This document shows positions 42,334 through 51,212 of a stretch of 64,000 nucleotides of DNA, in pieces (the first letter of the stretch is position 1; each line of letters starts with the position of its first letter). This DNA comes from JANXXV01 sp038230275 (GTDB lineage Bacteria; Acidobacteriota; Terriglobia; Bryobacterales; Bryobacteraceae). The translations under genes and the position numbers were made by a program. Under the pieces are notes generated by a model, which searched no databases, was not told the DNA's origin, and saw only the letters and a list, made by a program, of their open reading frames with translations. The stretch is taken from assembly GCA_038230275.1 (NCBI GenBank), contig JBBRNO010000008.1, positions 35,816 through 99,815 of the forward strand, given 5' to 3'.

Positions 42334-43522
42334 CTCCCGTTACGCGGTTGGATTGGACGCGGGAAGCCAGCGCACGAAATGCGTGATTTGCGTGGTGGAA
42401 GAATCCCGCATTCGCCTGCTGGGCTTTGGGGAATCCGCTTCGCGGGGATGGGCAAAGGCCCGTCTCTCAGACCAGGCCGCGGCGTCGGAAAGCATTCGCG
42501 CGGCGGTGGAGGAAGCGGAGGCGTCGGCTGGAATTTCGATTGACGCGGCCGTGGTGGGTGTTGGTGGCAGTACGGTGGAAAGCGCCAACAGCCGGGGCCT
42601 GTACGAATTTGGCCGACCGCGCGAAATTGATGCAGGCGATCTGGGCTATGCGGTGGAACTGGCATCGCGTGTGCGAATGGAAGACGACCGGCTGCTGTTG
42701 CAGGTGGTGCCGCAGGACTTTACGCTGGATGGGCGCGCGGGGTATCGCAATCCGCGAGGAGCGACGTGTTCGCGCCTGGAGGCGAACGTTCATGTGATCA
42801 CCGCCTCCACGCACGAACATCAGGCGCTGGTGAGCGCGGTGCACCAGGCGCACCTGGCAGTGGAAGAGACGGTGTTCGAACCGATCGCGGCTGCTTATGC
42901 GTGCATCCTGCAGGAAGACCGCGCTCGTGGCGTGGCGCTGATCGACATTGGGGCGCAATCGACGGACATGGTGGTCTACGACGGGGAAATGCTGCTGCGC
43001 GGCGCGAGCCTACCCATCTCCGCCGACCACTTCACACGCGATGTGGCATTCGGGTTCAATGTGTCTTACGAAGACGCCGAGAAACTGAAGCGGGAATACG
43101 GCTGCGCCAAGCTTGGGCTCAGTTCCGACAGTAGCCTGATTGAAGTGCCATCGGCGGAAGGGCGGCCGGCACGGGAAGCCACGCGGCGCCAATTGAACGA
43201 GATTCTGGAGGCACGCGGGGAAGAGTTGTTCCTTTATGTCCGCAACGAGATTGCCAAGGTGGGAATGGAACAGGCGCTGCTGGAGGGCGTGGTTCTAACG
43301 GGTGGCGGCGCACTGCTGCCGGGCATGTGGGATATGGCGGAACAGATATTAGGATGCCAGGCGCGGAGCGGATTGCCGCTGGGAATTGAAGATTGGCCCG
43401 AACAGTTGAAGAATCCGACGTGGGTGGTGGCGGCGGGTTTGGCAATGTACTCCGGAAAGTTGAAGATGCAGAAGGAATGGAAGCGGAAGGTCCCCGGCAT
43501 TATGGGGCTTGTTTTGCGTTAG
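42323..43522 (+). CDS. ftsA: FtsA, actin-like division protein
   Basis: FtsA tethers FtsZ to the membrane. The 399-residue protein is of the actin/Hsp70 fold: VGLDAGSQRTKCVI (phosphate 1), VVGVGGS, EPIAAAYACILQED, VALIDIGAQSTDMVVYDG (phosphate 2) and VVLTGGGALLPGM (adenosine). The conserved amphipathic C-terminal membrane helix seems reduced to KEWKRKVPGIMGLVLR. Asp rather than Gly sits at some phosphate positions, but the fold signature is intact. The ATG at 42323 lies within ftsQ. Confidence 0.93.
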   Translation: MSNSSRYAVGLDAGSQRTKCVICVVEESRIRLLGFGESASRGWAKARLSDQAAASESIRAAVEEAEASAGISIDAAVVGVGGSTVESANSRGLYEFGRPREIDAGDLGYAVELASRVRMEDDRLLLQVVPQDFTLDGRAGYRNPRGATCSRLEANVHVITASTHEHQALVSAVHQAHLAVEETVFEPIAAAYACILQEDRARGVALIDIGAQSTDMVVYDGEMLLRGASLPISADHFTRDVAFGFNVSYEDAEKLKREYGCAKLGLSSDSSLIEVPSAEGRPAREATRRQLNEILEARGEELFLYVRNEIAKVGMEQALLEGVVLTGGGALLPGMWDMAEQILGCQARSGLPLGIEDWPEQLKNPTWVVAAGLAMYSGKLKMQKEWKRKVPGIMGLVLR

Positions 43523-43557
43523 CTTGAAGTACGCGAGTGACTGATTAGGAGACGGAA

Positions 43558-44826
43558 ATGGCGATCGATACGAAGCGCAATTTGAAGTTCGAAATTCAGG
43601 AAGAATCTATGCTGGGCACCAAGATGAAGGTCATCGGCGTGGGTGGCGGCGGATCGAACGCGGTTGCCCGGATGATGAGCGAAGGGCTCACCGGCGTGGA
43701 GTTTCACATTCTGAATACCGACGTGCAGGCGCTGGAAGCCTCTCCGGTGCCGAACAAACTGGCTATCGGACGCAAGGTTACTAACGGACTGGGCGCGGGA
43801 TCGGACCCAGCCATCGGCCGTCTGGCGGCGCTGGAAGACACCGAGCGCATTATTGAAATTCTGGAAGGCGCGGACATGGTGTTCGTGACGGCGGGTCTGG
43901 GCGGAGGCAGCGGCACGGGCGCGGCGCCGGTGGTGGCGGCGCTTGCCAAGGAACTGAACGCGCTAACCGTCGCGGTGGTAACCAAGCCGTTCAGCTTTGA
44001 AGGACCGCGCCGCATGAAGCAGGCCGAGCGCGGACTGGCGGACCTAGCGGCCACCGTGGACACAGTGATCTCCATTCCCAATGACAAGCTGCTGGAGATT
44101 GTTCCGCGCGGCACCAGCTTTTACGAATCGTTCCGCGTGGCGGACGACGTATTGCGGCAGGCGGTGCAAGGCATTGCCGACATCATTACGACACCGGGCG
44201 TGATTAACCGCGACTTCTCTGACATTCGCGCCATCATGCTGGGCATGGGTTACGCCATGATGGGCACGGCCACGGCGAAGGGCGAGAACGCAGCGATCAA
44301 TGCCGCGAAACAGGCCATCAACTGCGCGCTGCTGGAAGAGGGCGGCGTGAAGGGCGCGCGCGGAATCCTGATCAACATCACCGGATCGAGCAAGCTGAGC
44401 ATTCACGACGTAAACGAAGCGTGCGCATTAATTCGCGAGGCCGCCGAATATGAAGATGTGCAGATCAACTTCGGCATTGTGATGAACGAGGCGATGGAAG
44501 ACCAGGTGAAGATCACGGTGATCGCCACCGGATTCCAGCGCGCTAATCTGCCGGCCATCGATCGGGGCACTTCGGTGCAGGAAGGCCGGATGATCTCCGG
44601 GCCGCCGCAAGTGGCCTACAGCACGCCAATGCCGCGCCAGGATGCGGAACCGATTTTCGGCAGACGAGACGACGAGCCCGCGCCGGTGGAACGCGAGCCG
44701 GAACCGGTACAGCAGGAAGCGATTGCCACGACTGCGACGGTGATCGAGCCGAAGGGCGATGAACCGCCGAAGACCGATCTGGACATGCCGGCGTTTTTGC
44801 GGCGGGAGAGGCGGCTGTTCCAGTAG
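43558..44826 (+). CDS. ftsZ: FtsZ, tubulin-like division ring protein
   Basis: FtsZ polymerises with GTP to form the division ring. The 422-residue protein has KVIGVGGGGSNAVARM, LNTDVQAL, the tubulin signature GLGGGSGTGAAP, and NRDFSDIRAIM with the T7-loop type residues. A variable acidic linker (about 330-400) is followed by the C-terminal peptide DLDMPAFLRRERRLF, the usual site for binding FtsA. It lies 35 bases after ftsA and ends the dcw cluster. Confidence 0.97.
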   Translation: MAIDTKRNLKFEIQEESMLGTKMKVIGVGGGGSNAVARMMSEGLTGVEFHILNTDVQALEASPVPNKLAIGRKVTNGLGAGSDPAIGRLAALEDTERIIEILEGADMVFVTAGLGGGSGTGAAPVVAALAKELNALTVAVVTKPFSFEGPRRMKQAERGLADLAATVDTVISIPNDKLLEIVPRGTSFYESFRVADDVLRQAVQGIADIITTPGVINRDFSDIRAIMLGMGYAMMGTATAKGENAAINAAKQAINCALLEEGGVKGARGILINITGSSKLSIHDVNEACALIREAAEYEDVQINFGIVMNEAMEDQVKITVIATGFQRANLPAIDRGTSVQEGRMISGPPQVAYSTPMPRQDAEPIFGRRDDEPAPVEREPEPVQQEAIATTATVIEPKGDEPPKTDLDMPAFLRRERRLFQ

Positions 44827-44854
44827 GCGCCACGAATTACGCGCTTTCCAAGAG

Positions 44855-44911
44855 TCACTCAGACCGCTGGCGAATGCGGACGCAAGCCGGTTGATGGCGT
44901 ATTCTGAGTGA
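44855..44911 (+). promoter_or_regulatory. Inverted repeat between ftsZ and the MarC gene
   Basis: TCACTCAGA (44855-44863) and TCTGAGTGA (44903-44911) are perfect 9-bp arms 39 bases apart. A short inner accg/cggt match continues the fold. The second arm covers the first possible start codon (GTG at 44908) and the first base of the next (ATG at 44911). It could end the ftsZ transcript or control marC translation; no T-run is present. Confidence 0.35.
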
Positions 44912-45585
44912 TGATGGCAGGCCCGCTGAGCGATCTGGCGAAGTACACGTTGCTAGTGGTGGGCGCGCTGTTTCCTATTGTCAATCCGATTGGAAATACG
45001 CCGATCTTCCTATCGTTAACGCGCGGGTTGTCGAGCCATGGGCGAGTGGCGCTGGCTCGGATGATCGCGCTGAACGGCTTGATGCTGCTATTGGCATCGA
45101 TCTTTATCGGAACACACATTCTGGCATTCTTTGGTATCTCGCTGCCCGTGGTGCAGGTGGGTGGCGGAGTCGTGGTGATCGCCACCGGCTGGGGACTGCT
45201 TCGCCGACCAGCGGACGACGAGCGCGAACCAGAGAGCGGGAAGAAGGAATGCGAAGAAGAGAATTATTCGCGCCAGGCATTCTATCCGTTGACGCTGCCG
45301 CTGACGGTGGGGCCGGGCTCGATCTCGGTGGCGATTACGGTGGGCGCGAACCGGCCGGAAGGCTCAGAGTGGCGCTGGCCGCTGATTGCGGGAATGCTGC
45401 TAGGGTCGTTGCTGATTGCGGTTTCGATCTATCTCAGCTACCGGTTTGCGGAACGGATTGGGCGCACGCTGGGCGAGGCTTCGATGAACGTCATCATCCG
45501 GCTGTCTTCGTTCATTCTGCTGTGTATCGGCGTGCAGATTATGTGGAATGGGCTGAGTACGCTGCTGCGAACGGTTGTGCATTGA
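44908..45585 (+). CDS. MarC-family (UPF0056) integral membrane protein
   Basis: This 225-residue protein has six hydrophobic helices. The family signature FPIVNPIGNTPIFLSLT occurs at about residues 21-38 and LPLTVGPGSISVAI at about 130-143. A charged cytoplasmic loop lies at about 100-120 (RRPADDEREPESGKKE). Members are predicted transporters or channels without a settled substrate; the name comes from mar loci but no link to drug resistance is established. The start is GTG at 44908 or ATG at 44911. The SDR gene follows after 3 bases. Confidence 0.88.
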   Translation: MMMAGPLSDLAKYTLLVVGALFPIVNPIGNTPIFLSLTRGLSSHGRVALARMIALNGLMLLLASIFIGTHILAFFGISLPVVQVGGGVVVIATGWGLLRRPADDEREPESGKKECEEENYSRQAFYPLTLPLTVGPGSISVAITVGANRPEGSEWRWPLIAGMLLGSLLIAVSIYLSYRFAERIGRTLGEASMNVIIRLSSFILLCIGVQIMWNGLSTLLRTVVH

Positions 45586-45588
45586 ATT

Positions 45589-46392
45589 ATGAGTGAAGCT
45601 GAGAATGCGCGGGTCGTGCTGGTTACCGGGGCGTCTTCCGGGATTGGGCGATGCTGCGCGGAGTTGCTGGCGGCGCGCGGATTCAAAGTGTACGGAGCCT
45701 CGCGGCGGGCGGTTGCGATTCCCGGTGTTGAGGCTTTGGCGATGGACGTTACCGATGACGAGTCTGTGTTGCGGGCGGTAGCCATGGTGATGGAGAAGGA
45801 AGGCCGGGTGGATGTGCTGGTGAACAATGCGGGCATCGCGATTGCCGGCGCGGTGGAGGACTGCTGCATCGGCGACGCTAAAGAACAATTTGATGTCAAT
45901 CTGTTTGGGGTGCTGCGGGTTTCCAGGGCCGTGCTCCCGGCCATGCGGCGGCAGCGGTCCGGATACATTATCAACATTGGGTCGATTGGCGGGCTGGTTG
46001 CAATTCCATATCAGGGTTTGTACAGCGCTTCGAAATTTGCACTGGAAGGGTTGAGTGAAGCGCTGCGTTTGGAGGTGCGGGATTTTGGAATCCGCGTAGT
46101 GCTGGTTGAGCCGGGAGATCACCGGACCGCGCTCACCTCGAACCGGCGGTTTGTGCAAAGTGACACTTATCGGGAGCGTTTCGATTGTGCGATTGCGCGA
46201 ATGGCTTGCGATGAGCAGGGCGGACCCCGGCCGGAACGCGTGGCGCGGCTGGTGTATCGTGTGATGCAGAAGCCGAATCCCCGGCTGCGGTATACGGTTG
46301 GTCCGGTGATGCAGCGGGCGGCCGTCTGGCTGAAGCGGCTGATGCCTTACGCGCTGGTGGAGAGGGCGATGCGGGTCTACTACGGACGGTAA
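45589..46392 (+). CDS. SDR-family oxidoreductase
   Basis: This 267-residue short-chain dehydrogenase has the cofactor motif VTGASSGIG, NNAGIAIAG, catalytic Ser in NIGSIGG and YSASK (Tyr/Lys). The pattern LYSASKFALEGLSEALRLEV and VEPGDHRTAL is typical of classical SDRs that include retinol- and steroid-type members. The C-terminal 35 residues are hydrophobic and basic (LKRLMPYALVERAMRVYYG), which could attach it to the membrane. The substrate is unknown. It is probably co-transcribed with marC. Confidence 0.85.
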   Translation: MSEAENARVVLVTGASSGIGRCCAELLAARGFKVYGASRRAVAIPGVEALAMDVTDDESVLRAVAMVMEKEGRVDVLVNNAGIAIAGAVEDCCIGDAKEQFDVNLFGVLRVSRAVLPAMRRQRSGYIINIGSIGGLVAIPYQGLYSASKFALEGLSEALRLEVRDFGIRVVLVEPGDHRTALTSNRRFVQSDTYRERFDCAIARMACDEQGGPRPERVARLVYRVMQKPNPRLRYTVGPVMQRAAVWLKRLMPYALVERAMRVYYGR

Positions 46393-46418
46393 ATTTTCAA
46401 AGTTGAACGGCGGAAGAG

Positions 46419-47831
46419 TCAGGCCAGAACTTGTTTGATGACTGTGCCACCCGTATCTGTAAGACGCATGTTGCGGCCGGCGCTGTAATACGTAAGGCGC
46501 ATGTCGTTCAGGCCCATCAGGTGGAGCACGGTGGCATGAATGTCGCGCATGCGGTAGATATCCTGCACCGCTTTGAAACCCAAGTCGTCCGTAGCGCCGG
46601 TCACTGAGCCGGGCTTGGTGCCGCCGCCGGCGAAGAAAATGGTCATGGCGCGGGTGTTGTGGTCTCGGCCGGCTTTATCGCGAAGGTCGGCTGGGTTGTC
46701 CGGAGTGCGTCCGAATTCGCCCATCCAGACCACCAGCGTGCTGTCCAGCAGACCGCGCTGCTTTAGGTCTTTCAGCAGCGCCGCAATAGGCTTGTCGGTT
46801 TCCTTGGCGTTCTTGCGGTGACCCTTGATCAGGTCTGTGTGGCTGTCCCAGGATTGACTGGGCGTGTAGATCTGGACGAAGCGGACACCCTTCTCCACCA
46901 GTTGCCTAGCCATGAGACAGCGCTTACCGAACGATTCCGTTTCGGGTTCATTCATCCCGTAAGAATCTTTGGTGGCCTGCGATTCCTTGGTGAGATTGAG
47001 CACGCCGGGAACCTCGGCCTGCATGCGGTAGGAAAGTTCGTAGGCATCAATGCGGCCCTGGATGTCCGGGTTGCTGAAGTGCGTTTTGAGCCACTCCTGG
47101 TTATAGGCGCGGAGAAGATCCATTTGCTGGCGCTGGGCTTCGGGAGTGACCGACTCGGGCGGATTGAGATCGCGGATTGGTTCGCCTTTCCAGCGCAGCA
47201 CGGTGCCCTGGTAGCTGGCGGGAAGGAAGCCGCTGCCCCATTGCTGCGAACCGCTGAAGGGGATGGAGCGGAAATCCGGGAGGACTACGAATGCCGGCAG
47301 ATTTTGATTTTCCGTGCCCAGACCGAATGTGACCCAGGAGCCTACCGATGGGCGGCCGGGGATGACCGCGCCGGTATTCATCAGGAAGACCGCGGCCGGG
47401 TGGTTGCCGTTTTCGGCCTGGATGGAGCGGACGAAGGCCATGTCATCGACGCAGGTTGCCAAGTGCGGAAAAAGGTCTGACACTTCCATTCCGCACTGGC
47501 CGTACTTCTTGAATTCGAACGGACTCTTCAGAATCAAGCGTGGCTTGGCGAAGAGATTCGGTTGATCGGTGTTCTTCTCCTTGCTCCAGTCCATCACGGT
47601 GTTATCGAACTTCGACAGCGCCGGTTTGGGATCGAAAGTATCCACCTGGCTAACGCCGCCCAGCATGCTTAGGAAGATAACGGACTTCGCTTTGGGCGTA
47701 TGGTGCGGGGCCCGGGGAGCCAAGGGGCCCGGAGCGGCCTGGGCCTGGTTGAGGAGGTTCATCAACGCTACGCCGCCTACGCCGGTGAGGCTTTGATAGA
47801 GGAACCTTCTGCGAGCTTGTTCGTTGGGCAT
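46419..47831 (-). CDS. DUF1501 protein with Tat signal
   Basis: This 470-residue protein belongs to DUF1501, which is common in Planctomycetes and Acidobacteriota and has a sulfatase/alkaline-phosphatase-like fold. The N-terminus has a twin-Arg motif (ARRRFLYQSLTGVGG), so it is probably exported folded. Typical segments are KSVIFLSMLGGVSQVDTFDPKP, WDSHTDL, VVWMGEFGRTP, GRDHN and HLMGLNDMRLTY. The substrate is unknown. It starts 3 bases after a PSCyt1/DUF1549/DUF1553 gene, the pairing usual for this family. Confidence 0.9.
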   Translation of the reverse strand: MPNEQARRRFLYQSLTGVGGVALMNLLNQAQAAPGPLAPRAPHHTPKAKSVIFLSMLGGVSQVDTFDPKPALSKFDNTVMDWSKEKNTDQPNLFAKPRLILKSPFEFKKYGQCGMEVSDLFPHLATCVDDMAFVRSIQAENGNHPAAVFLMNTGAVIPGRPSVGSWVTFGLGTENQNLPAFVVLPDFRSIPFSGSQQWGSGFLPASYQGTVLRWKGEPIRDLNPPESVTPEAQRQQMDLLRAYNQEWLKTHFSNPDIQGRIDAYELSYRMQAEVPGVLNLTKESQATKDSYGMNEPETESFGKRCLMARQLVEKGVRFVQIYTPSQSWDSHTDLIKGHRKNAKETDKPIAALLKDLKQRGLLDSTLVVWMGEFGRTPDNPADLRDKAGRDHNTRAMTIFFAGGGTKPGSVTGATDDLGFKAVQDIYRMRDIHATVLHLMGLNDMRLTYYSAGRNMRLTDTGGTVIKQVLA

Positions 47832-47834
47832 TAG

Positions 47835-50231
47835 TTAGTCCAGGTATAGGAATTCGTTGAGATTGAAAAGCACTACGGCAAGGCGAGTCAGTGCCTGGTC
47901 CGGTTTGGATTTCTCGAAGAGTGTGGTGGCTCTTTGCAGTTCCGTGGCTGAAGGAGCGCGGTCGACCGCAAGCCAGAACGCTTTGTCGATTTGCTTGTCG
48001 CGCGCCGGGCCGGCGAGCTCGATCACGCGCTGCGCAAAATGCTTTGCCTCGTTGTTGGTGAACTCGCTATTGAGAAGCGTGAAAGCCTGCGGCGCCACGG
48101 TGGTGGTGCTGCGGCGGGCACAGGTTTCGCTCATGTTCGCACCGTCGAACACCTCCACCATCTGGTTCATCACGGAGCGGCGTTGGAATGTGTAAATGGT
48201 GCGGCGGCGCTGGGCTTTCTCGTCCGACGGAAACCACTTGAAGAATTCGAAACCCTCGGCCACGTCCGATGGGATGTCGAGAAAGACGCCAGGGCCTCCG
48301 GGGGATTTCTCCAGGCGGCCGGCCACTTGCAGCATGGAGTCGCGCAGAGTTTCGGCTTCCAGACGCTGCCAGTTTCTATGCCACAGCAGGCGATTGTCGG
48401 GATCGACTTCAGTGAAGCGTTTCGCTTCGGGGTTCTCAGTGGATTGCTGATAGGTGTTCGACAGGAGCATCATCTTGTGCATCGCTTTGAGGCTCCACTT
48501 CTTTTCAATGAACTGCGTTGCAAGGTAATCGAGCATCTGTGGATTCGAGGGACGGTCGCCATTCTTCCCGAAGTCGCTGGGAGTGCGCACGATGCCGTCG
48601 CCGAAGTGATGCTGCCAGAGGCGGTTCATCATGACGCGCGCGGTGGCGGGGTTATCGGAACTGGCGATCCAGGACGCGAGCGCGCCGCGGCGGCCGGAGC
48701 TTCCGCCTGAGTATGGAATGGTGGCCGCTTCGGATTTGCCGGTGATGCAGGAAAGGAAGCCAGGCTCCACTTTCTCACCTTTGTTGGCTAGTTCGCCACC
48801 GGCCAGGACATAGGTCTCGGCGACGGACGGGACTTGCGGCGGGACTACGTCGGAGACTGCATATGCGAGGGGCCGATAGCGCGGAGCGGCGTCTGCAAAT
48901 TGACGGGCTTTCAGTTTCGCCGCTTCATGTTCCTTGCGATCCTGTTCGGTATAGGTGGCGTCCTTCTGATCTTTGAGCGCCTTTTGGAAATCGGCGGCCT
49001 GCTTATCGCCGGGTTTTAGATTCTTCGCAACGATGTATTTTTGTTTTAAGCGGTCTTCGATTTTCTTGAGAGACTCGTTGGCAACTTCGGATTCGTCTTC
49101 GTTCTGACGCATCAGGCGCTTCATTAGCGCTGGATTCTCAACTTCAGCGAAGGGCGCGGGCCGGTCGTCTACGCGCGTGGCGGCGAAGAAAGACTGGAAA
49201 CGGTAGAAGTCGCGCTGCGGAATGGGATCATATTTATGATCGTGGCAGCGGGCGCAGCCTACGGTCAACCCCAGGAACACCTGCGGAATGGTGGTGGTAA
49301 TTTCGTTCAGCACGTCCTGACGAAGCTGGGTTTTGAAATTCGCGTCCGCCTCCCAGGTACCCATGCGGAGAAAGCCCAGTGCGGTGAGGCGATCAGGGCG
49401 GTCGCCGCCTTCCAGTTCGTCGCCGGCCAGTTGTTCTTTGATGAATTCGTCGTATGGCTTGTCTTTGTTAAATGCGCGGATGACGTAATCGCGGTAGCGC
49501 CACGCGGTGGGGCGTTCGCCATCGATTGCGAAACCGTCGGATTCGGCGAAACGCGCCAAGTCCAGCCAGTGGCGGGCCCACCGTTCCCCGTAGCGGGAAT
49601 CGGCCAGTAGTTTGTCGACAAGCTTTTCGTAGGCGTCAGGTGCGGTATTTGCGGCAAAGTCCCGCACTTCTTCCGGCGAAGGGGGAAGCCCGATGAGATC
49701 AAAGTAGACGCGACGGATCAAGGTCCGGCGATCGGTGGGCGGCGCCGGGGTCAAGCTCTTGGATTCCAGCTTCGAGAGGATAAACGAATCGATGGGATTG
49801 CGAATCCATTCTTTGTTTTGCGGCGTGGGAACGGCTGGAGGATTCGGTTTATGCAGCAGCCATTCCATGTGCGGGTCCGCCGCTTTGGTGGTCTCGGCGA
49901 GCGGGGCCATTGCGTTGATGGCCTCTGAAAGCTTCGCGATAGCGTCAGGCGGAAGCTCACCACCCAGGGGCATGCGGGGATTCTTTTCCCCTTTGATGTA
50001 CTGGATGAGCAGGCTTTGCGAGGCGTTGCCAGGCATTAGCGCGCGGCCGTGCTTGCCACCGGTTAGAAGCTGATCGAGCGATGCCATGGTCAGGCCTCCC
50101 GATGCCTTGGCCGCGGAATGGCATGATGCGCAATGCTGGGTGAGCAGCGGCTGGATGCGGTCCCGGAAGACCGAATCGTTTGGCGCTGCGAAGAGGCAGG
50201 TTGCCCAGAGGAAGACCAGGTGGCGAGACAT
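47835..50231 (-). CDS. PSCyt1/DUF1549/DUF1553 protein
   Basis: This 798-residue secreted protein has a signal peptide (about 1-15), a planctomycete-type cytochrome c domain with CASCHSAA near residue 33 and MPLGG as the distal ligand region, then DUF1549 (about 135-340; FILSKLESK, RRVYFDLIGLPPSPEEV, RYGERWARHWLDLARF) and DUF1553 (about 505-765; RMNRLWQHHFGDGIVRTPSDFG, QAFTLLNSEF). It is always found near DUF1501 proteins in other genomes. Function is unknown; a redox or polymer-related role is inferred from the haem. Confidence 0.9.
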   Translation of the reverse strand: MSRHLVFLWATCLFAAPNDSVFRDRIQPLLTQHCASCHSAAKASGGLTMASLDQLLTGGKHGRALMPGNASQSLLIQYIKGEKNPRMPLGGELPPDAIAKLSEAINAMAPLAETTKAADPHMEWLLHKPNPPAVPTPQNKEWIRNPIDSFILSKLESKSLTPAPPTDRRTLIRRVYFDLIGLPPSPEEVRDFAANTAPDAYEKLVDKLLADSRYGERWARHWLDLARFAESDGFAIDGERPTAWRYRDYVIRAFNKDKPYDEFIKEQLAGDELEGGDRPDRLTALGFLRMGTWEADANFKTQLRQDVLNEITTTIPQVFLGLTVGCARCHDHKYDPIPQRDFYRFQSFFAATRVDDRPAPFAEVENPALMKRLMRQNEDESEVANESLKKIEDRLKQKYIVAKNLKPGDKQAADFQKALKDQKDATYTEQDRKEHEAAKLKARQFADAAPRYRPLAYAVSDVVPPQVPSVAETYVLAGGELANKGEKVEPGFLSCITGKSEAATIPYSGGSSGRRGALASWIASSDNPATARVMMNRLWQHHFGDGIVRTPSDFGKNGDRPSNPQMLDYLATQFIEKKWSLKAMHKMMLLSNTYQQSTENPEAKRFTEVDPDNRLLWHRNWQRLEAETLRDSMLQVAGRLEKSPGGPGVFLDIPSDVAEGFEFFKWFPSDEKAQRRRTIYTFQRRSVMNQMVEVFDGANMSETCARRSTTTVAPQAFTLLNSEFTNNEAKHFAQRVIELAGPARDKQIDKAFWLAVDRAPSATELQRATTLFEKSKPDQALTRLAVVLFNLNEFLYLD

Positions 50232-50308
50232 AGCTACGTTGGGATTTTATCAAAGTGCGGGATGGGCGGGAATACAGAGAAGTGATTGTGGATGTATGGA
50301 GTGTGGCT

Positions 50309-51064
50309 ATGACAAAGCTTTTGACAGTGGCGGTGCTGACGACACTTGGGGTTGGGTGGGCGGCAGCGGCTGGTGACGAAGGGAAGCGCGCGCCGGTGTT
50401 GGTGGAGCTTTTTACATCGGAAGGTTGTTCGAGTTGCCCGCCGGCGGATGTGTTGCTGGAGAGTCTGGACCGCACCCAGCCGGTGGCCAGCGCGGAAATC
50501 ATTGTACTGAGCGAACATGTGGATTATTGGAATCGGATCGGGTGGACCGATCCCTTTTCATCGCCGCAGTTTTCCCGGCGGCAGGAGGCTTACGCCAATC
50601 GCTTCAAGGGAGACGGCGCGTATACACCGCAGATGGTGGTGGATGGTGTGACGCAATTTGTGGGCAGCGATGGGCGGCGGGCTTTGGCAGAGATTGGGAA
50701 GGCCAGCGGCGCGCCGAAAGCAACGGTGAAGGTTTCCGCCGCAGGAAAGCCGTTTCGGGTGCAGGTGGATGTGACCGGCGCTGCGAACGGGGACGTTTTT
50801 GTGGCGTTGGCGCGGAATGAGGCGGTATCGCAAGTGACGCGCGGCGAAAACGGCGGACGGCAACTGCGGCACGTGGCAGTGGTCGACAGCCTTATTCCGA
50901 TTGGAAGCGTGAAGAAGGGTGAAAGTTTTTCCAAAGAGGTGGATCTGCCGGGTGCAAAACAGGGAGACCCACAGCGATACCGCATTGTGGCATTCGTCCA
51001 GGAGCGCGGGCAGGGGCGTGTATTGGGTTCGGCGCTGTTCAGGCCAATGAGGGAAAGCCGCTAG
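50309..51064 (+). CDS. DUF1223 thioredoxin-fold secreted protein
   Basis: This 251-residue protein has a signal peptide (about 1-20). It begins the mature part with VLVELFTSEGCSSCPPAD, where C-S-S-C lies in a thioredoxin-like fold, as in DUF1223. HVDYWNRIGWTDPFSSPQFSRRQ and YTPQMVVDG are also family segments. The C-terminal 100 residues look like a beta domain. DUF1223 proteins have no proven role. The ATG at 50309 precedes the signal peptide; the copy 2 repeat begins right at its stop. Confidence 0.87.
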   Translation: MTKLLTVAVLTTLGVGWAAAAGDEGKRAPVLVELFTSEGCSSCPPADVLLESLDRTQPVASAEIIVLSEHVDYWNRIGWTDPFSSPQFSRRQEAYANRFKGDGAYTPQMVVDGVTQFVGSDGRRALAEIGKASGAPKATVKVSAAGKPFRVQVDVTGAANGDVFVALARNEAVSQVTRGENGGRQLRHVAVVDSLIPIGSVKKGESFSKEVDLPGAKQGDPQRYRIVAFVQERGQGRVLGSALFRPMRESR

Positions 51065-51200
51065 GGTAGTGTCCGCGAATTGAGTGGACACTACCGGAAA
51101 CCGCTCCTTTACAGTCGCGGCTCAGAAACTATTGTTGCAGCACCGAGTTCGAGACCGAGCCGCGCGCGTGAGCAAGCTGCTTCTTGTGTCCAGTTATTTG
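51065..51200 (+). repeat. Dispersed intergenic repeat, copy 2
   Basis: This is the second copy of the element at 18267-18395. It begins with a perfect 10-bp palindrome: ggtagtgtcc (51065-51074) and ggacactacc (51086-51095). The shared blocks (tcgcggctc, gaaacta, ttgttgcagca, cgagttcgagaccgagc) follow in the same order. The first copy lacks the complete left palindrome arm, so copy 2 may show the full end. It lies between the convergent DUF1223 and glycoside-hydrolase-like genes. Confidence 0.85.
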
Positions 51201-51212
51201 TCGGACAGTACA

